Positions 37,631 through 49,226 of a stretch of DNA of 64,000 nt are shown here, one piece after another. The translations under genes were made by a program, and so were the position numbers. Position 1 is the stretch's first letter. Each line of letters begins with the position of its first letter. Source of the stretch: Planctomycetaceae bacterium (GTDB lineage Bacteria; Planctomycetota; Planctomycetia; Planctomycetales; Planctomycetaceae); contig JACCRE010000240.1 in the NCBI GenBank assembly GCA_013813775.1, positions 1-64,000 of the forward strand. Direction: 5' to 3'. The notes below the pieces were generated by a model. It searched no databases and had not been told where the DNA came from. It saw only the letters and a program-made list of their open reading frames with translations.

Positions 37631-39013
37631 TCACTTGCCGATGCAGAAACGGCTGAAGATGACGTCGAGCACGTCGTCGGTGTAGACGACTCCCAGCACG
37701 GCTGCCAGACCGTCGAGCGAGCTTCGCGTCTCCGCGGCGATCACGTCGTCGCCGAATCCGAGATCGGCCGCGACGAGAGATCGTTCCAGCGCGTCGTGTG
37801 CCGCCTTCAGGCTCTGCCGCCCGCGAGCGACGGTGCTCCCGACCAGCTGCCGCGCGCCGGCCCGCTCGCGATCGAGTTCGGCAGCGATGCGGTCGCTCAA
37901 TTCTGCGAGTCCGTCGCCGCTCAGCGCGCTGACGGACATTTCGTCGCGCGTGATTACGCGATCACGTCCTTCGGCAAGGTCACCTTTCGTCAGAATGAAG
38001 ATCGCTTTGGAATGGAGCGTTCCAAGTTGCGCCCAAAGCCGTGCATCTTCGCTCGCTGGCCCGGTGAAGGCATCGCTCGCGGTGCACCACACAATGAGGT
38101 CGGCCCGATCGAGTTGTTCGGCGCGCAGAGATTGCATCGCGAGCGACAGATCATCGGCGGCGGTCTCCCAGCCGGCGGTATCGACGAGTTCGATGGGTAC
38201 GCCGCTCAACGTCACTTCCGCCGTCAGCCAGTCGCGGGTGGTGCCGGCCACCGGCGAGACGATCGCCCGTTCGCCGCCGCACAGGGCGTTGAACAGCGTG
38301 CTCTTGCCGGCGTTCGGCAGGCCGGCGAGCACGACGCGGTGCCGACCGGCGTCGCGCGAGCGTTCGGCGACGTCGGTCAACAACGCGGCGATCGCTTCTT
38401 TCGCCAGCACCGACCGCCGGCGGACCTCGTCGCGGTTCACGAACTCGATGTCTTCGTCGACGAAGTCGAGGCCGGCTTCGAGGTCGGCGAGCAGGCTCAA
38501 CAGGTCACGCCGGACGTCGGCGAGGCGCCCGCTCACTCCGCCGGCGAGTTGTCGCAACGCGACGTCCAATTCGCGATGGTCATGGGCGTCGATCACGCCC
38601 AGCACGGCTTCGGCCTGCACCAGGTCGAGCCGCCCCGCGAGAAAGGCCCGCAACGTGAACTCGCCCGGCCGAGCCGGCCGCACGCCGTTTCCGTACAGGG
38701 CTGCCAGCGTCTCTTCAACGAGCGGCGTCGACCCCGGCAGATGCAGCTCGACGAGCGGCTCGCCGGTGTAACTGCGATTCGTCGGCCAAACATGGGCGGC
38801 CGTCGGCAGTTCGACGTTCAGTTCCGCGAGCCGCAGCCGACCCGTGTGACGAAAGGCGACCTTAAGGTCGTTCCAGTTCGCCGCATCATCGGCTGCGAAG
38901 ATCGCCGCGACCGCCTCACGGCTGCCGTCGCCGCTCACCCGCACGATCGCCCGCGCCGCCGCCCCGGCCGGCGACGCAAGGGCGGCGATGACATCTCGGA
39001 TCTCGAAATTCAT
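37631..39013 (-). CDS. mnmE: tRNA modification GTPase MnmE (TrmE)
   Basis: 460 aa, family length. N-terminal formyl-THF-binding domain begins MNFEIRDVIAALASPAG, followed by VRVSGDGS. Inserted G domain: GLPNAGKSTLFNAL (G1), GTTRDW (G2), DTAGWE (G3), TKGD (G4). The C-terminus ends in FSRFCIGK, the invariant CIGK used for catalysis. With MnmG it installs the 5-aminomethyl/carboxymethylaminomethyl group on U34 of several tRNAs. Met12 of the open frame (ATG 39013) is chosen because it matches the family start. Converges with yidC, a frequent genomic neighbour of mnmE. Confidence 0.97.
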   Translation of the reverse strand: MNFEIRDVIAALASPAGAAARAIVRVSGDGSREAVAAIFAADDAANWNDLKVAFRHTGRLRLAELNVELPTAAHVWPTNRSYTGEPLVELHLPGSTPLVEETLAALYGNGVRPARPGEFTLRAFLAGRLDLVQAEAVLGVIDAHDHRELDVALRQLAGGVSGRLADVRRDLLSLLADLEAGLDFVDEDIEFVNRDEVRRRSVLAKEAIAALLTDVAERSRDAGRHRVVLAGLPNAGKSTLFNALCGGERAIVSPVAGTTRDWLTAEVTLSGVPIELVDTAGWETAADDLSLAMQSLRAEQLDRADLIVWCTASDAFTGPASEDARLWAQLGTLHSKAIFILTKGDLAEGRDRVITRDEMSVSALSGDGLAELSDRIAAELDRERAGARQLVGSTVARGRQSLKAAHDALERSLVAADLGFGDDVIAAETRSSLDGLAAVLGVVYTDDVLDVIFSRFCIGK

Positions 39014-39108
39014 CGCCTGCACGTATTCCCACGACTCCTTCCCCATGGCAGTGTAACCGTCGCGACGGGCCGAATTGCACTGCGGGGACGTGGAAACGGA
39101 AAGTCTCG

Positions 39109-39175
39109 CGAGCCGGAAGCGTCAGCGACCGGAGTGGTTTGCCACGCGGCCCCAGTCGCTCACGCTCCTGGCTCG
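39109..39175. repeat. imperfect inverted repeat, GAGCC-AGCGTCAGCGAC family
   Basis: Arms CGAGCCGGAAGCGTCAGCGA C (39109-39134) and AGTCGCTCACGCTCCTGGCT CG (39154-39175) are imperfect complements with a short loop. A single arm with the close variant GAGCCAGGAGCGTTAGCGAC occurs at 44726-44745. It sits in the 286-bp gap between mnmE and shc, both of which point away from it. Confidence 0.6.
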
Positions 39176-39299
39176 GGTTCAGCGCTTCCATCGATCCCCC
39201 TTGTTCGCCGTCACGAAAGGCCTTACGATCACCGCCCGTCTGTCTGCCGGCTGAGCTGACCGTCCGGCGAGGCCGATTCCCCCGCGAGAGCCTTTCGAC

Positions 39300-41669
<2,370 letters not shown>

Positions 41670-41881
41670 GGGAGTGTGGGCGCCGACAGCTTCTGGCGCT
41701 ATCGGTGGCGGCGGAGCATCCGCCTTAACGACACCCCGCCGATCGACGCGGAATCGAAGTCCGGGATGTCGGCTCGCCTTTCGCGCCATCTAGCCGTATC
41801 AGGGAGTTCACCAACTTCGGCCGATCCCGTGAAAGGCCGTTGACCCCGGCGGCACTGTGCGGTAAACCAGTAGGTTCGTCT

Positions 41882-41931
41882 CCTCTCAATTCAATAGAGG
41901 TTTTTGAACGGAGCGATACAGCTCTTATTTT
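41882..41931 (+). promoter_or_regulatory. candidate sigma-70 promoter and small dyad before DUF1559 gene
   Basis: TTGAAC at 41904-41909 and TATTTT at 41926-41931 are separated by 16 bp. Just upstream is the dyad CCTCT 41882-41886 / AGAGG 41896-41900. The segment is markedly AT-rich for this genome. The gene starts at 41957 with AGAAGGAG at 41941-41948. Confidence 0.4.
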
Positions 41932-41956
41932 GATTTTGCTAGAAGGAGTCAGGGCC

Positions 41957-43087
41957 ATGGCACGTCCCGTCACACCTGCCGGTAGTCGTCCCTATTCGTC
42001 TCGCCGCGGCTTCACGCTGATCGAACTGCTCGTGGTGATCAGCATCATCGCGGTCCTGATGGCGCTCGTGCTGCCTGCGGTGCAGAGCGCTCGCCGCTCG
42101 GCGCGTGCCGTCCAGTGCAAGAACAATCTGAAGCAGCTCGGCATCGCGTTCCACAACTTCTCTTCGCAGCAAAACAAGCTACCGCGGGTCGGTGTGCTTC
42201 CGGGAACGGCTGGCGGCGAGGTCGTGAACAGTTTTGGCCAGAAAACCTTACGGCCTTGGCCGATGGAACTGCTTACGGTTCTTGATCAACCCGCCGTCCT
42301 TCGCGACCTGCAGAACAACCCGGCGTTCGACCCGTCGGCGGTCTCACTGCAGGTGCTGACTTGCCCCGACGACACGTCGGCCCACGGTGTCCCCGGCGCA
42401 TTGTCGTACCCAGTGAACGGTGGATACGGCGGCCGGACGATTCCCGCTGCGCCGGGCACCTTCAAGAAGTTCAGCATTTCGAATCCCGCGAACCTGCTCT
42501 ACACGAACTCACATTCGACCAAAGACTCCGACGGCGGCCGTGAGTCCGGCCTGTTCTGGGTCGACAAGAACGTGACGCTCGACGAGATCAACGTGGGCGA
42601 CGGTCTCGGCCAGACCCTTTTAGCGACCGAGAACGTGTTCGCGACCAACTGGTGGGAACCAGTCTATTACATGCAAGGCGGCAACACCGTCCCCGATCGC
42701 AGCACGAACGGCCAAGTTATGGGCGTGATCGTCACCGTCGGGGATGACGGCATACGGTTGCAAGGCGAGGCGAACAACAACGACGATCCGACGAGACCGA
42801 CGTCGCTGAGGCTCGTTAGCACGAACTTGCAGCACTACAAGATCAACTACGGCATCAGAAACGGCGGCACCGAAGGCTTCCTCTCGGCACCGAACTCAAA
42901 CCATTCCGGCGGTGTGAACGTGCTGTACGCCGATGGCCGGGTCGAGTTCGTGAGCGAAAACATCCACGAAGCCGTCTACGCGGCGATGATCACCTGGGGC
43001 GGCTCGCTCAAATCAGAACAAAGCGACCCCTCGAATGTGCCGCAGGTGGGCGGCAATACGACCCAGGATCCGCGGGGTCAGTTCTGA
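41957..43087 (+). CDS. DUF1559 pilin-like protein
   Basis: 376 aa. A type IV prepilin N-terminus is clear: [53 protein letters not shown], with cleavage expected after the Gly before FTLIE. The C-terminal [22 protein letters not shown] is the H-x9-DG box of the DUF1559 family. These proteins are extremely abundant in planctomycetes; they are exported pseudopilin-like proteins of unknown role. AGAAGGAG lies 8 bp before the ATG. The frame continues upstream to 41840 but the ribosome site fixes ATG 41957. It lies between shc and a duplicated shc tail. Confidence 0.95.
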   Translation: MARPVTPAGSRPYSSRRGFTLIELLVVISIIAVLMALVLPAVQSARRSARAVQCKNNLKQLGIAFHNFSSQQNKLPRVGVLPGTAGGEVVNSFGQKTLRPWPMELLTVLDQPAVLRDLQNNPAFDPSAVSLQVLTCPDDTSAHGVPGALSYPVNGGYGGRTIPAAPGTFKKFSISNPANLLYTNSHSTKDSDGGRESGLFWVDKNVTLDEINVGDGLGQTLLATENVFATNWWEPVYYMQGGNTVPDRSTNGQVMGVIVTVGDDGIRLQGEANNNDDPTRPTSLRLVSTNLQHYKINYGIRNGGTEGFLSAPNSNHSGGVNVLYADGRVEFVSENIHEAVYAAMITWGGSLKSEQSDPSNVPQVGGNTTQDPRGQF

Positions 43088-43133
43088 CCGTTGCTGCGGT
43101 GATACACCTTACGGTCCGGACAATCTCGATCAC

Positions 43134-43232
43134 GGCACCGGCTTCCCACAAGTCTTCTACCTCCGCTACCACTACTACCGCCACTACTTCCCGCTGATGG
43201 CGCTGGCGCGGTATGAGAAGGCGACGCGGTAG
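43134..43232 (+). pseudogene. duplicated 3' end of squalene-hopene cyclase gene
   Basis: Bases 43134-43232 match shc 41571-41669 over 99 bp with six differences. All six are at third codon positions and are silent (TTT/TTC, CCG/CCA, CAG/CAA, TAT/TAC, ACA/ACG and the stop TAA/TAG). The encoded tail GTGFPQVFYLRYHYYRHYFP... is thus identical. Upstream of 43134 the similarity ends at once and the reading frame merges into the 3' part of the DUF1559 gene in another frame, so no full cyclase is encoded. It is a remnant of a second cyclase copy. Confidence 0.9.
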
Positions 43233-43264
43233 GAGTGCTGAAGACGCGTCGGACTTCAGAAAAC

Positions 43265-43326
43265 AGAGCCGCGACCGTTAGGGAAGCGATTCCCGGCGTC
43301 CCTCGCTCCCTGACGGTCGCGGCTCT
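43265..43326. repeat. imperfect inverted repeat of the GCGACCGTCAGGG family
   Basis: The left arm AGAGCCGCGACCGTTAGGGA (from 43265) and the right arm CGCTCCCTGACGGTCGCGGC (43304-43323, continuing TCT) pair with one T/C difference and one extra A in the left arm. It belongs to the same family as 37553-37612 and 14266-14287. Confidence 0.75.
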
Positions 43327-43446
43327 GAGAGGTCACAGTTACCGGAGGGATCGATCAGGAATCGGTGAGTGATCATTCGGGAAGAATACTCTATGTTAAG
43401 ATGTGATCTTCGCCGCCATCGGTCGCGATAAAGGCGTGAAACGCCA

Positions 43447-43782
43447 ATGACCGGTGAACTCTATCGCATTCTCCAGTTCCTGACCTTTCTGCCGGTCTAT
43501 CTCACGACCTTCATCGGTATCGGTCTTATTTTGCGATTGCGCAGGACTCATCCAAAGGCCTGCTGGTTCGCGGTCGGCGCCGGAGCGGTGATGTTCCTCA
43601 ACTGGGGGATGATCCAGCTGATGTACTGGGGTTCGAGCGGGCTAAGCGATTGGCGCATCGCGCAGGGGCTGGACTGGCGGGTGATGTGGCTCGCATTCGA
43701 CGCCGTCCTTTCGGTATTGCAGACGGCCTCGGTCGCGCTCCTGATCGCCGCGATTCTCGCTGGTCGGCGACCGGAACCGTGA
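43447..43782 (+). CDS. small integral membrane protein, function unknown
   Basis: 111 aa with three hydrophobic segments: about 10-30 (FLTFLPVYLTTFIGIGLIL), 40-62 (WFAVGAGAVMFLNWGMIQLMYW) and 82-105. No family recognised. Upstream sequence to 43380 is AT-rich, and the gene has its own spacing of 660 bp from the DUF1559 gene. Composition and codon use look like a real gene. Nothing in the neighbourhood indicates a role. Confidence 0.65.
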   Translation: MTGELYRILQFLTFLPVYLTTFIGIGLILRLRRTHPKACWFAVGAGAVMFLNWGMIQLMYWGSSGLSDWRIAQGLDWRVMWLAFDAVLSVLQTASVALLIAAILAGRRPEP

Positions 43783-43865
43783 CGGCGTCGCTCCCGCTTC
43801 ACGGGTGGTCGAGCACGTTGGCTTGATCGTTCAGAGCGAAACCCGCATCGTGGGTTCTCATTCTT

Positions 43866-43928
43866 GTAGGGTGGGCTGTGCCCACCAATCCCTCGCGCCA
43901 ACTTAATGATGGGCACAGCCCACCCTAC
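43866..43928. repeat. 19-bp perfect inverted repeat (GTAGGGTGGGCTGTGCCCA type)
   Basis: Arms 43866-43884 and 43910-43928 are exact complements with a 25-nt loop. This GGGTGGGC...GCCCACCC pattern is a widely dispersed palindromic repeat in planctomycetes and other bacteria. The right arm ends 3 bp before the ATG of the next gene, so a hairpin here would cover the ribosome-binding region of that gene. Confidence 0.85.
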
Positions 43929-43931
43929 GAC

Positions 43932-44723
43932 ATGCCTTCAAACAACGTCATCAAATCCCGTCTCGACTTCGCCGTGCAGGCCGCGCGGGACGTCAGCCCA
44001 TTCATTCTGTCGCACTTCCAGGATGCGGAGCTGGAAGTCATCTCCAAGGACGACGCGACGCCCGTCACCGTCGCCGATCGCGGCGCCGAGGAACGCTTGC
44101 GCGATGCGATCGAGAAGGCGTTTCCCGGCGACGGCGTGTTGGGCGAAGAGTTCGATGAGGTGGCGAGCAGGAACGGCTTCCGTTGGATTCTCGATCCGAT
44201 CGACGGCACGAAATCGTTCATTCACGGCGTGCCGTTGTTTGGCACGCTGATCGGCATTGAGCAGGACGGCCAGCTCGTCGCCGGCGTGAGTCGCTTCCCC
44301 GCCCTCGACGAAGTCTGCTACGCCGCCGTGGGTGAAGGCTCGTGGTTTCAGGTGCGTGACAAGGCGCCGAGACAAGTTCGCGTGAAGGACGTGTCGCGTC
44401 TTGAAGAGGCCGTGTTCACGACGACGACGATGCGTCGCTGGGACAAGCTCGGCAAGAAGGCCGTATTCGAGCACCTCTGCACGACCTGCAAGCTCACCCG
44501 CGGCTGGGGAGACTGCTACGGCCATTGCCTCGTCGCCACGGGCCGCACGCAACTCATGATCGACACCGGCATGAGCGTGTGGGACGCCGCCGCGCTCGTG
44601 CCGATCATCACCGAAGCCGGCGGCCGCTTCGTGGACTGGAAGGGCGAAACGACGGCGAGCGGCGGCAACGGTTTGAGCGTCGTGCCCGGCATCGCGGAGG
44701 AAGTGTTAAAGCTGCTGGCCTAA
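43932..44723 (+). CDS. inositol monophosphatase family protein (histidinol-phosphatase-like)
   Basis: 263 aa. Metal sites are GEEFDE and DPIDGTKSFIHG (motif DPxDGTxxF), and the second motif is WDAAALVPIITEAGG. WGDCYGHCLVATGR in the middle matches the HisN-type histidinol phosphatases of this superfamily. It could serve histidine synthesis or dephosphorylate inositol or nucleotide phosphates. ATG 43932 begins MPSNNVIKSRLDFA, right after the inverted repeat 43866-43928. The longer frame from 43878 translates the repeat and was rejected. No histidine genes are adjacent. Confidence 0.9.
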   Translation: MPSNNVIKSRLDFAVQAARDVSPFILSHFQDAELEVISKDDATPVTVADRGAEERLRDAIEKAFPGDGVLGEEFDEVASRNGFRWILDPIDGTKSFIHGVPLFGTLIGIEQDGQLVAGVSRFPALDEVCYAAVGEGSWFQVRDKAPRQVRVKDVSRLEEAVFTTTTMRRWDKLGKKAVFEHLCTTCKLTRGWGDCYGHCLVATGRTQLMIDTGMSVWDAAALVPIITEAGGRFVDWKGETTASGGNGLSVVPGIAEEVLKLLA

Positions 44724-44724
44724 A

Positions 44725-44750
44725 CGAGCCAGGAGCGTTAGCGACTGGAG
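44725..44750 (+). repeat. single arm of the GAGCC-AGCGTTAGCGAC family
   Basis: GAGCCAGGAGCGTTAGCGAC begins just after the phosphatase stop. It resembles the arms at 39109-39175 but has no partner arm nearby. Confidence 0.55.
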
Positions 44751-44776
44751 CGAACGCTTTGCATCGCAAGACTGAA

Positions 44777-45862
44777 CTATCGCAAAGCCCGACATTGCGG
44801 CTCGGCGGGAGTCTCGCTCTCGCGATTGATAGGAGTGCCGAAGCCACTCGACGTCACTTCGTGCGATATACCTTCCTCATCAACATAGACCATGAGCATT
44901 TCCGCTCCGTCGGTCTTGTCGATCAGCGCCTTTCCCTTCTTCGGCCCCAGCACGCTGACGGCCGAGGCCAGGGCATCGGCAGCGGTCGCGTCGGTGGCGA
45001 TGACGGTCACGCTGCTGTGATTCGTGAGACCGAGGCCCGTCTTCGGATCAACGATGTGGGAGTACCGCACGCCGTCGAAATCGATGAACTGGTACGCATC
45101 ACCGCTGGTGGCGACGCCGCAGTTCTTGAGCGCCAGAAATCGCTGTGCTGGCTCTTCCGGTGCGGCGAGGCTCTCGACGGCGATCGTCCAGCCGTCCTTG
45201 CCGGGCGGGGCGTCGCCGCAGGCCATGTCTCCTCCGGCTTCGACCAAACCGATCAGCAGGCCGCGTGACTTGAGAATCGCGAGAGCCTCGTCGCAGGCAT
45301 AGCCCTTGGCGATCGCGCCAAAGTCGAGTTGCATGCCCGGCTTCGCGAGCGTGATGGTGGAGTTCGCGGTGTTGATCCGCACATTCTCGTAGCCGACTTT
45401 GGAGAGGGCGTCGGCGATGGTTTCGGGGCTGGGTTTCTCTTTGGATCGCCACGAACGACGCCACAGTCTGACCGCAGGGCCGACGGTCACATCGAACGCG
45501 CCGTCCGACGATCTGGAGAAGTCTTCCGCCCGTTCCAGCACGGTGATCAGATCGCGGCTGACTTTCACCGGTTCGCCGGGCTTTGCATCGCGCAGCAGCC
45601 GGCTCAACTCGCTGCGAGGGTCATAATCGCTGAAAACGTCGTTCAATTCCTTGATTCGGCGATACGCGGCATCGGCGGCGGAGTTGGCGGACGCCTCGTC
45701 GGCGGCATAGACTGTGATGTTGAAGGGCACGCCCATCCGGATGCGGGTAAACTCGTACCGAACCGAGGCGTCGTCATTCGCCCGACAGACCGCGGTGGCC
45801 ATCAGAACTGCCGCCGCTGCGATGCCGAGCGTCCCGCCTCGCGATTGTCCCACCGTTATCAC
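44777..45862 (-). CDS. apbE: FAD:protein FMN transferase (ApbE family)
   Basis: 361 aa. A signal peptide (about 1-28) precedes the ApbE domain: RMGVPFNITVYA, SDYDPRSELSRLL, the conserved GAIAKGYACDEA, the substrate region VEAGGDMAC, and the metal-binding C-terminal part SHIVDPKTGLGLTNHSSVTVIATDATAADALASAVSVLGP. The enzyme links FMN to a Thr/Ser of flavoproteins in the periplasm or assists redox complexes. It is divergent to the SUMF1-domain gene with only 24 bp between the starts, so promoters overlap one another or the coding ends. No obvious flavoprotein target nearby. Confidence 0.93.
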   Translation of the reverse strand: MITVGQSRGGTLGIAAAAVLMATAVCRANDDASVRYEFTRIRMGVPFNITVYAADEASANSAADAAYRRIKELNDVFSDYDPRSELSRLLRDAKPGEPVKVSRDLITVLERAEDFSRSSDGAFDVTVGPAVRLWRRSWRSKEKPSPETIADALSKVGYENVRINTANSTITLAKPGMQLDFGAIAKGYACDEALAILKSRGLLIGLVEAGGDMACGDAPPGKDGWTIAVESLAAPEEPAQRFLALKNCGVATSGDAYQFIDFDGVRYSHIVDPKTGLGLTNHSSVTVIATDATAADALASAVSVLGPKKGKALIDKTDGAEMLMVYVDEEGISHEVTSSGFGTPINRESETPAEPQCRALR

Positions 45863-45886
45863 CTGTCTGCGTGATCGAGGTTTTCG

Positions 45887-46990
45887 ATGTTCACTTTAGG
45901 ATCGTTTCAGCGCTCGATGCAACGGCTCGTCGCGAGTTCATTGCTGATGACCGGTTCCGCTATCGCGGCTGATAACGCCGGCAGCGACGCGAAGACTCCG
46001 CCAGACTTCGAAGTCTACACCGAAGAAATCTCGGGCACCGACATTACGTTCGACCTCGTCCCGATCCAGGGGGGCGAATTTCTGATGGGCAGCCCGGAAG
46101 GTGAAGCCGATCACAAGCCCGACGAGGGCCCTCGGCACAAGGTGAAGATCGCCCCCTTCTGGATGGGCAAGCACGAAGTCACGTGGGACGAGTACGACAT
46201 CTGGAGTTACAACCTCGATATTCAGCGGCGACGATTGGCGAAAGTCGATCCAACCGATCTCGACAAAGTCGCCGACGCCGTCACGCGTCCCACGAAGCCC
46301 TACACCGACATGACCTTCGGCATGGGCCACGACGGTTATCCCGCGATCTGCATGACGCAACTCGCGGCCAAGATGTACTGCCGCTGGCTCAGCGAAAAGA
46401 CGGGCCACTACTATCGCCTGCCGACCGAGGCCGAGTGGGAATACGCCTGCCGCGCCGGCACGACCACCGCTTACTCGTTCGGAGATGATCCCGAAGAATT
46501 GGAGGAGTACGGCTGGTCGGGCGACAACAGCGATTACCAGTACCAGCCCGTCGGACAGAAAAAGCCGAATCCCTGGGGCCTCTACGACATGCACGGCAAT
46601 GTCGCCGAGTGGACGCTCGACGGCTACGACCCCGGCTTTTACGCGACGTTTGGCGATAAGCTCGCCGGCAATCCCTTGAGCATTCCGGTCGTGACCGAAG
46701 AGTACAACCGCGTCGTCCGCGGCGGCTCATGGGATCAATCGCCCGACGAACTGCGGAGTGCGTCGCGCCTCGTCTCGAACCCCGACTGGAAGCAGCAAGA
46801 CCCGCAGCGTCCGCAGAGCATCTGGTACCTCACCGACGCACTCCATGTCGGCTTTCGTGTCGTCCGCCCCGTCGTCGTGCCGGATGAAGAGACGCGACTC
46901 AAGCTCACGATGGACCCGCTGCCCGGCGAAGTCACGGAAGAAGGCCTGAAGGAAGGCTTCGTCGGCGAGCACCCGGAAGGCGACAAGTGA
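45887..46990 (+). CDS. SUMF1/FGE-sulfatase domain protein, exported
   Basis: 367 aa. A signal peptide (about 1-28) is followed by the SUMF1 fold: [111 protein letters not shown]. In true formylglycine-generating enzymes the segment after GGSW contains catalytic cysteines; here it reads [12 protein letters not shown] with none. So it is probably not an FGE but a structural or binding member of the fold. A terminator follows at 47041. Confidence 0.92.
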   Translation: MFTLGSFQRSMQRLVASSLLMTGSAIAADNAGSDAKTPPDFEVYTEEISGTDITFDLVPIQGGEFLMGSPEGEADHKPDEGPRHKVKIAPFWMGKHEVTWDEYDIWSYNLDIQRRRLAKVDPTDLDKVADAVTRPTKPYTDMTFGMGHDGYPAICMTQLAAKMYCRWLSEKTGHYYRLPTEAEWEYACRAGTTTAYSFGDDPEELEEYGWSGDNSDYQYQPVGQKKPNPWGLYDMHGNVAEWTLDGYDPGFYATFGDKLAGNPLSIPVVTEEYNRVVRGGSWDQSPDELRSASRLVSNPDWKQQDPQRPQSIWYLTDALHVGFRVVRPVVVPDEETRLKLTMDPLPGEVTEEGLKEGFVGEHPEGDK

Positions 46991-47040
46991 TCGGCGCTCG
47001 CTGGTGCCTTGAGAGGCGACATCTGCAGCGGTGATTCAAC

Positions 47041-47074
47041 GCTTGCGGCTTCGCGAAGCCGCAAGCGTCTTTTC
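47041..47074 (+). terminator. rho-independent terminator after SUMF1-domain gene
   Basis: GCTTGCGGCTTCG 47041-47053 and CGAAGCCGCAAGC 47054-47066 form a perfect 26-bp palindrome, followed by GTCTTTTC. The T-run overlaps the stop codon of the convergent hydrolase gene (47073-47075). Confidence 0.8.
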
Positions 47075-47942
47075 ATGCCGCCATTCGCAGAGGAGCCGGG
47101 GCCTGTTCGGTCGAGTTCAGGCGTGCGGAGAGCCAGCGGTGATAGAGGAAGGCGGTCTTCGGCCAATCCTCTTCATAATGCAGTTCGTGGAAGCGTCCGG
47201 GCAGTTCGTGGAAGCGCGTGTCGGGCGAGGCGACGGTCGCGATCCAGGCGCGACCCGCCGCGCCATCCACAATGCGATCTTCGCCAGCCTGGACGACGAG
47301 CACGGGGATCGACAGCGATGCCGCGAACTTCCACGCGTCGCGCATCGCGGCTTGAACCGCGAAGAACCAGCCGGCCGTGACGCTCTTGCGGTACAGCGGA
47401 TCCGTCTGCCGCTCGGCGATGCTTTCGGCGCTGCGGGTGACGTCGGCGGGATTGATCACGCTGCGAAAGCGCTTCCACGGATAGGTCACCGACAGCACTC
47501 GGCCGCTCGCGAGCATGACCGGCGGCACCTTGACGACGAGGCCGAGCAGCGGCGACGACAAGGCGATCGATGCGAGGCGACCGGCGTGTGTTTGCGCGAA
47601 ACGAATCGTCGCAAGGCCGCCCATGCTGTGGCCGATTTGCGCGGTCGTTTCCGGTCGCAGATCGAAGCGGTCGTAGATCGTCGCCAGATCGCTGACATAG
47701 TCGCTGAAGCGACCGAGATGCATCGACCGTCCGCCTGATCGGCCATGCCCGCGGAGATCGGGCGTCAGCACGCGCCAGCCGTAACCGCAGAGCCGTTCGG
47801 CGACATGGCGATGCCGGCCGCCATGCTCAGAGGCTCCGTGGAGCAACACAAGGGTACGCTCCGTCTCAACCGCTGGAGCGTATTCGCGGACGAACAGGTC
47901 GATCCTGCGGCCCACTGGAACCACGTGCTCGCGATATCGCAC
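47073..47942 (-). CDS. alpha/beta hydrolase (monoacylglycerol lipase-like)
   Basis: 289 aa from GTG 47942. LVLLHGASEHGGRHRHVAERL forms the oxyanion region, GHSMGG is the nucleophile elbow (Ser), GEDRIVDG holds the acid and FHELHYE the His. The pattern matches the lysophospholipase/monoacylglycerol lipase branch (hydrolase_4). Cytoplasmic; substrate probably a lipid ester. The frame is open to 48062, but that overlaps the thioredoxin-like gene; GTG 47942 begins VRYREHVVPVGRRIDLFVREY as expected for the family. 52 bp behind the TlpA-like gene. Confidence 0.88.
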   Translation of the reverse strand: MRYREHVVPVGRRIDLFVREYAPAVETERTLVLLHGASEHGGRHRHVAERLCGYGWRVLTPDLRGHGRSGGRSMHLGRFSDYVSDLATIYDRFDLRPETTAQIGHSMGGLATIRFAQTHAGRLASIALSSPLLGLVVKVPPVMLASGRVLSVTYPWKRFRSVINPADVTRSAESIAERQTDPLYRKSVTAGWFFAVQAAMRDAWKFAASLSIPVLVVQAGEDRIVDGAAGRAWIATVASPDTRFHELPGRFHELHYEEDWPKTAFLYHRWLSARLNSTEQAPAPLRMAA

Positions 47943-47994
47943 GGATCGCCTCCTCGGGCCGAGGCGAACGCCTCGGCGACCGACCGTGACTCGG

Positions 47995-48996
47995 CTACGG
48001 CTCCGTCCGCCCCTTCGCGTCCTTGAGCATCCGTTCGACCTCCGAGCGGAGGTCGTTTCCATGCAGATCGACCCGGGCGACCTTACCGTCCGGCCCGATC
48101 AGAAAGTTCGCGGGAATCGTTTCGATGCGGAACGCATTTCTCGCGGCTTCGTCGTCGGCGGTGCTGAGAATCGTCCGCCAAGGCAACGGCGAGCGTGCGA
48201 GAAACTCGCGGACCAGGTCTTCCTCTTCGTCGAGACTGACGGCGAGGATTTCAAACCCGCTACTATGGAGATCGGCGTAAAGCCGGCGTAACTGCGGCAG
48301 TTCTTCCAGACAGGGAGGGCAGTTCGTCGCCCAGAAGTCCACCAGCACGACCTTGCCCGCAAAGTCTGCCAGAATCGCCTGATTGCCCTCGAGATCAGGG
48401 GCAGCGATCGCCGGGGCGGGCTTCCCCAGCAGCTCCAGTCGCGCCAATCGGTTCCCAACGATGGTCTCGACGCCCGAGTTCAAAAAGAACGTGCGGCGCA
48501 GGCGGTCGTAGACCCGCGAACTAAATTCGGGCTTTCCGCCCCGCTGCACGGCGGCGGCCAGAGCCGTGGCGGCATCGATCGCAGCCGAAGGATCGAGCCG
48601 GCGGAACGCGGCGAGTTCCTCCCCGAGAACGTCGAGGGCGGCATCGGCTTCGCCCTCGAGCGCGAGCGACAGCATCGCGACTCGCCGCGCGCGAGACTTC
48701 TCGGACAGCGGTGCGTCGGCCTGTTCCTGTAGAAACCTCACCGCGTGAGGTTTGGCCTGCGGCGTCAGATCCTCGTCGAGCGCCGTCTGAAAGAGGAATC
48801 GATACGCTTCGCGAGCATCGGCCGCGTCGGGATGAGCGGCGAGATAGGCGGCTGTCGCCTCGAAGCCGGCTTTCGCATGATGTCGCCGCAGGGATTCAAA
48901 GCTATCGAACGCCTCCTGAGCATCTGTCGGCGCGACGAGGAAGACGGCGATCAAGCCTGCGGCGGTGACCATCGTCCAATCATGAGATGCAGCCAT
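47995..48996 (-). CDS. exported TlpA-like thioredoxin-fold protein
   Basis: 333 aa. A hydrophobic N-terminus (VTAAGLIAVFLVAPTDAQ) is a signal peptide or anchor. Residues about 40-190 are a helical repeat-like region of unknown type. The C-terminal 140 residues are an AhpC/TSA-TlpA domain: VVLVDFWATNCPPCLEELPQL with the redox CPPC, then IETIPANFLIGPDGKVARVDLHG. It probably acts as a periplasmic thiol:disulfide reductase, e.g. in cytochrome maturation. ATG 48996 was chosen; 49032 is an upstream alternative. Confidence 0.87.
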   Translation of the reverse strand: MAASHDWTMVTAAGLIAVFLVAPTDAQEAFDSFESLRRHHAKAGFEATAAYLAAHPDAADAREAYRFLFQTALDEDLTPQAKPHAVRFLQEQADAPLSEKSRARRVAMLSLALEGEADAALDVLGEELAAFRRLDPSAAIDAATALAAAVQRGGKPEFSSRVYDRLRRTFFLNSGVETIVGNRLARLELLGKPAPAIAAPDLEGNQAILADFAGKVVLVDFWATNCPPCLEELPQLRRLYADLHSSGFEILAVSLDEEEDLVREFLARSPLPWRTILSTADDEAARNAFRIETIPANFLIGPDGKVARVDLHGNDLRSEVERMLKDAKGRTEP

Positions 48997-49226
48997 TCTG
49001 GCGTCTCCGCAGCAATGAAACGGAAGTGGCAACGAACGAAACGGCTCAAATTCGGGTTCTCATTGTAGAGTTCTGTGTCGTGCCGGTCGCAGGTGTCCGT
49101 CACGACGGTTCTGTGGCGGCGGTCGCCCGCCTAAACGTCGTAACCATCGTTCTGAAAGCATGATAGGAATGAGGCTCGACTTCGAGGCCGTTGCGAGCGG
49201 CCGAATTGGCGGATAAACTGAAGTCG

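Noticed and set aside
37455-37685. Small frame with the LPDGRGSV peptide
   Set aside because: The peptide is a translation of the GCGACCGTCAGGG repeat, a frequent false gene in planctomycete annotation.
43035-43232. 65-aa open frame containing the cyclase tail as a separate gene
   Set aside because: Its first half is the DUF1559 gene in another frame; only the last 33 codons match the cyclase. Treated as a remnant.
45887-46990. Genuine formylglycine-generating enzyme
   Set aside because: The cysteines expected after RGGSW are missing and no sulfatase gene is in the window.
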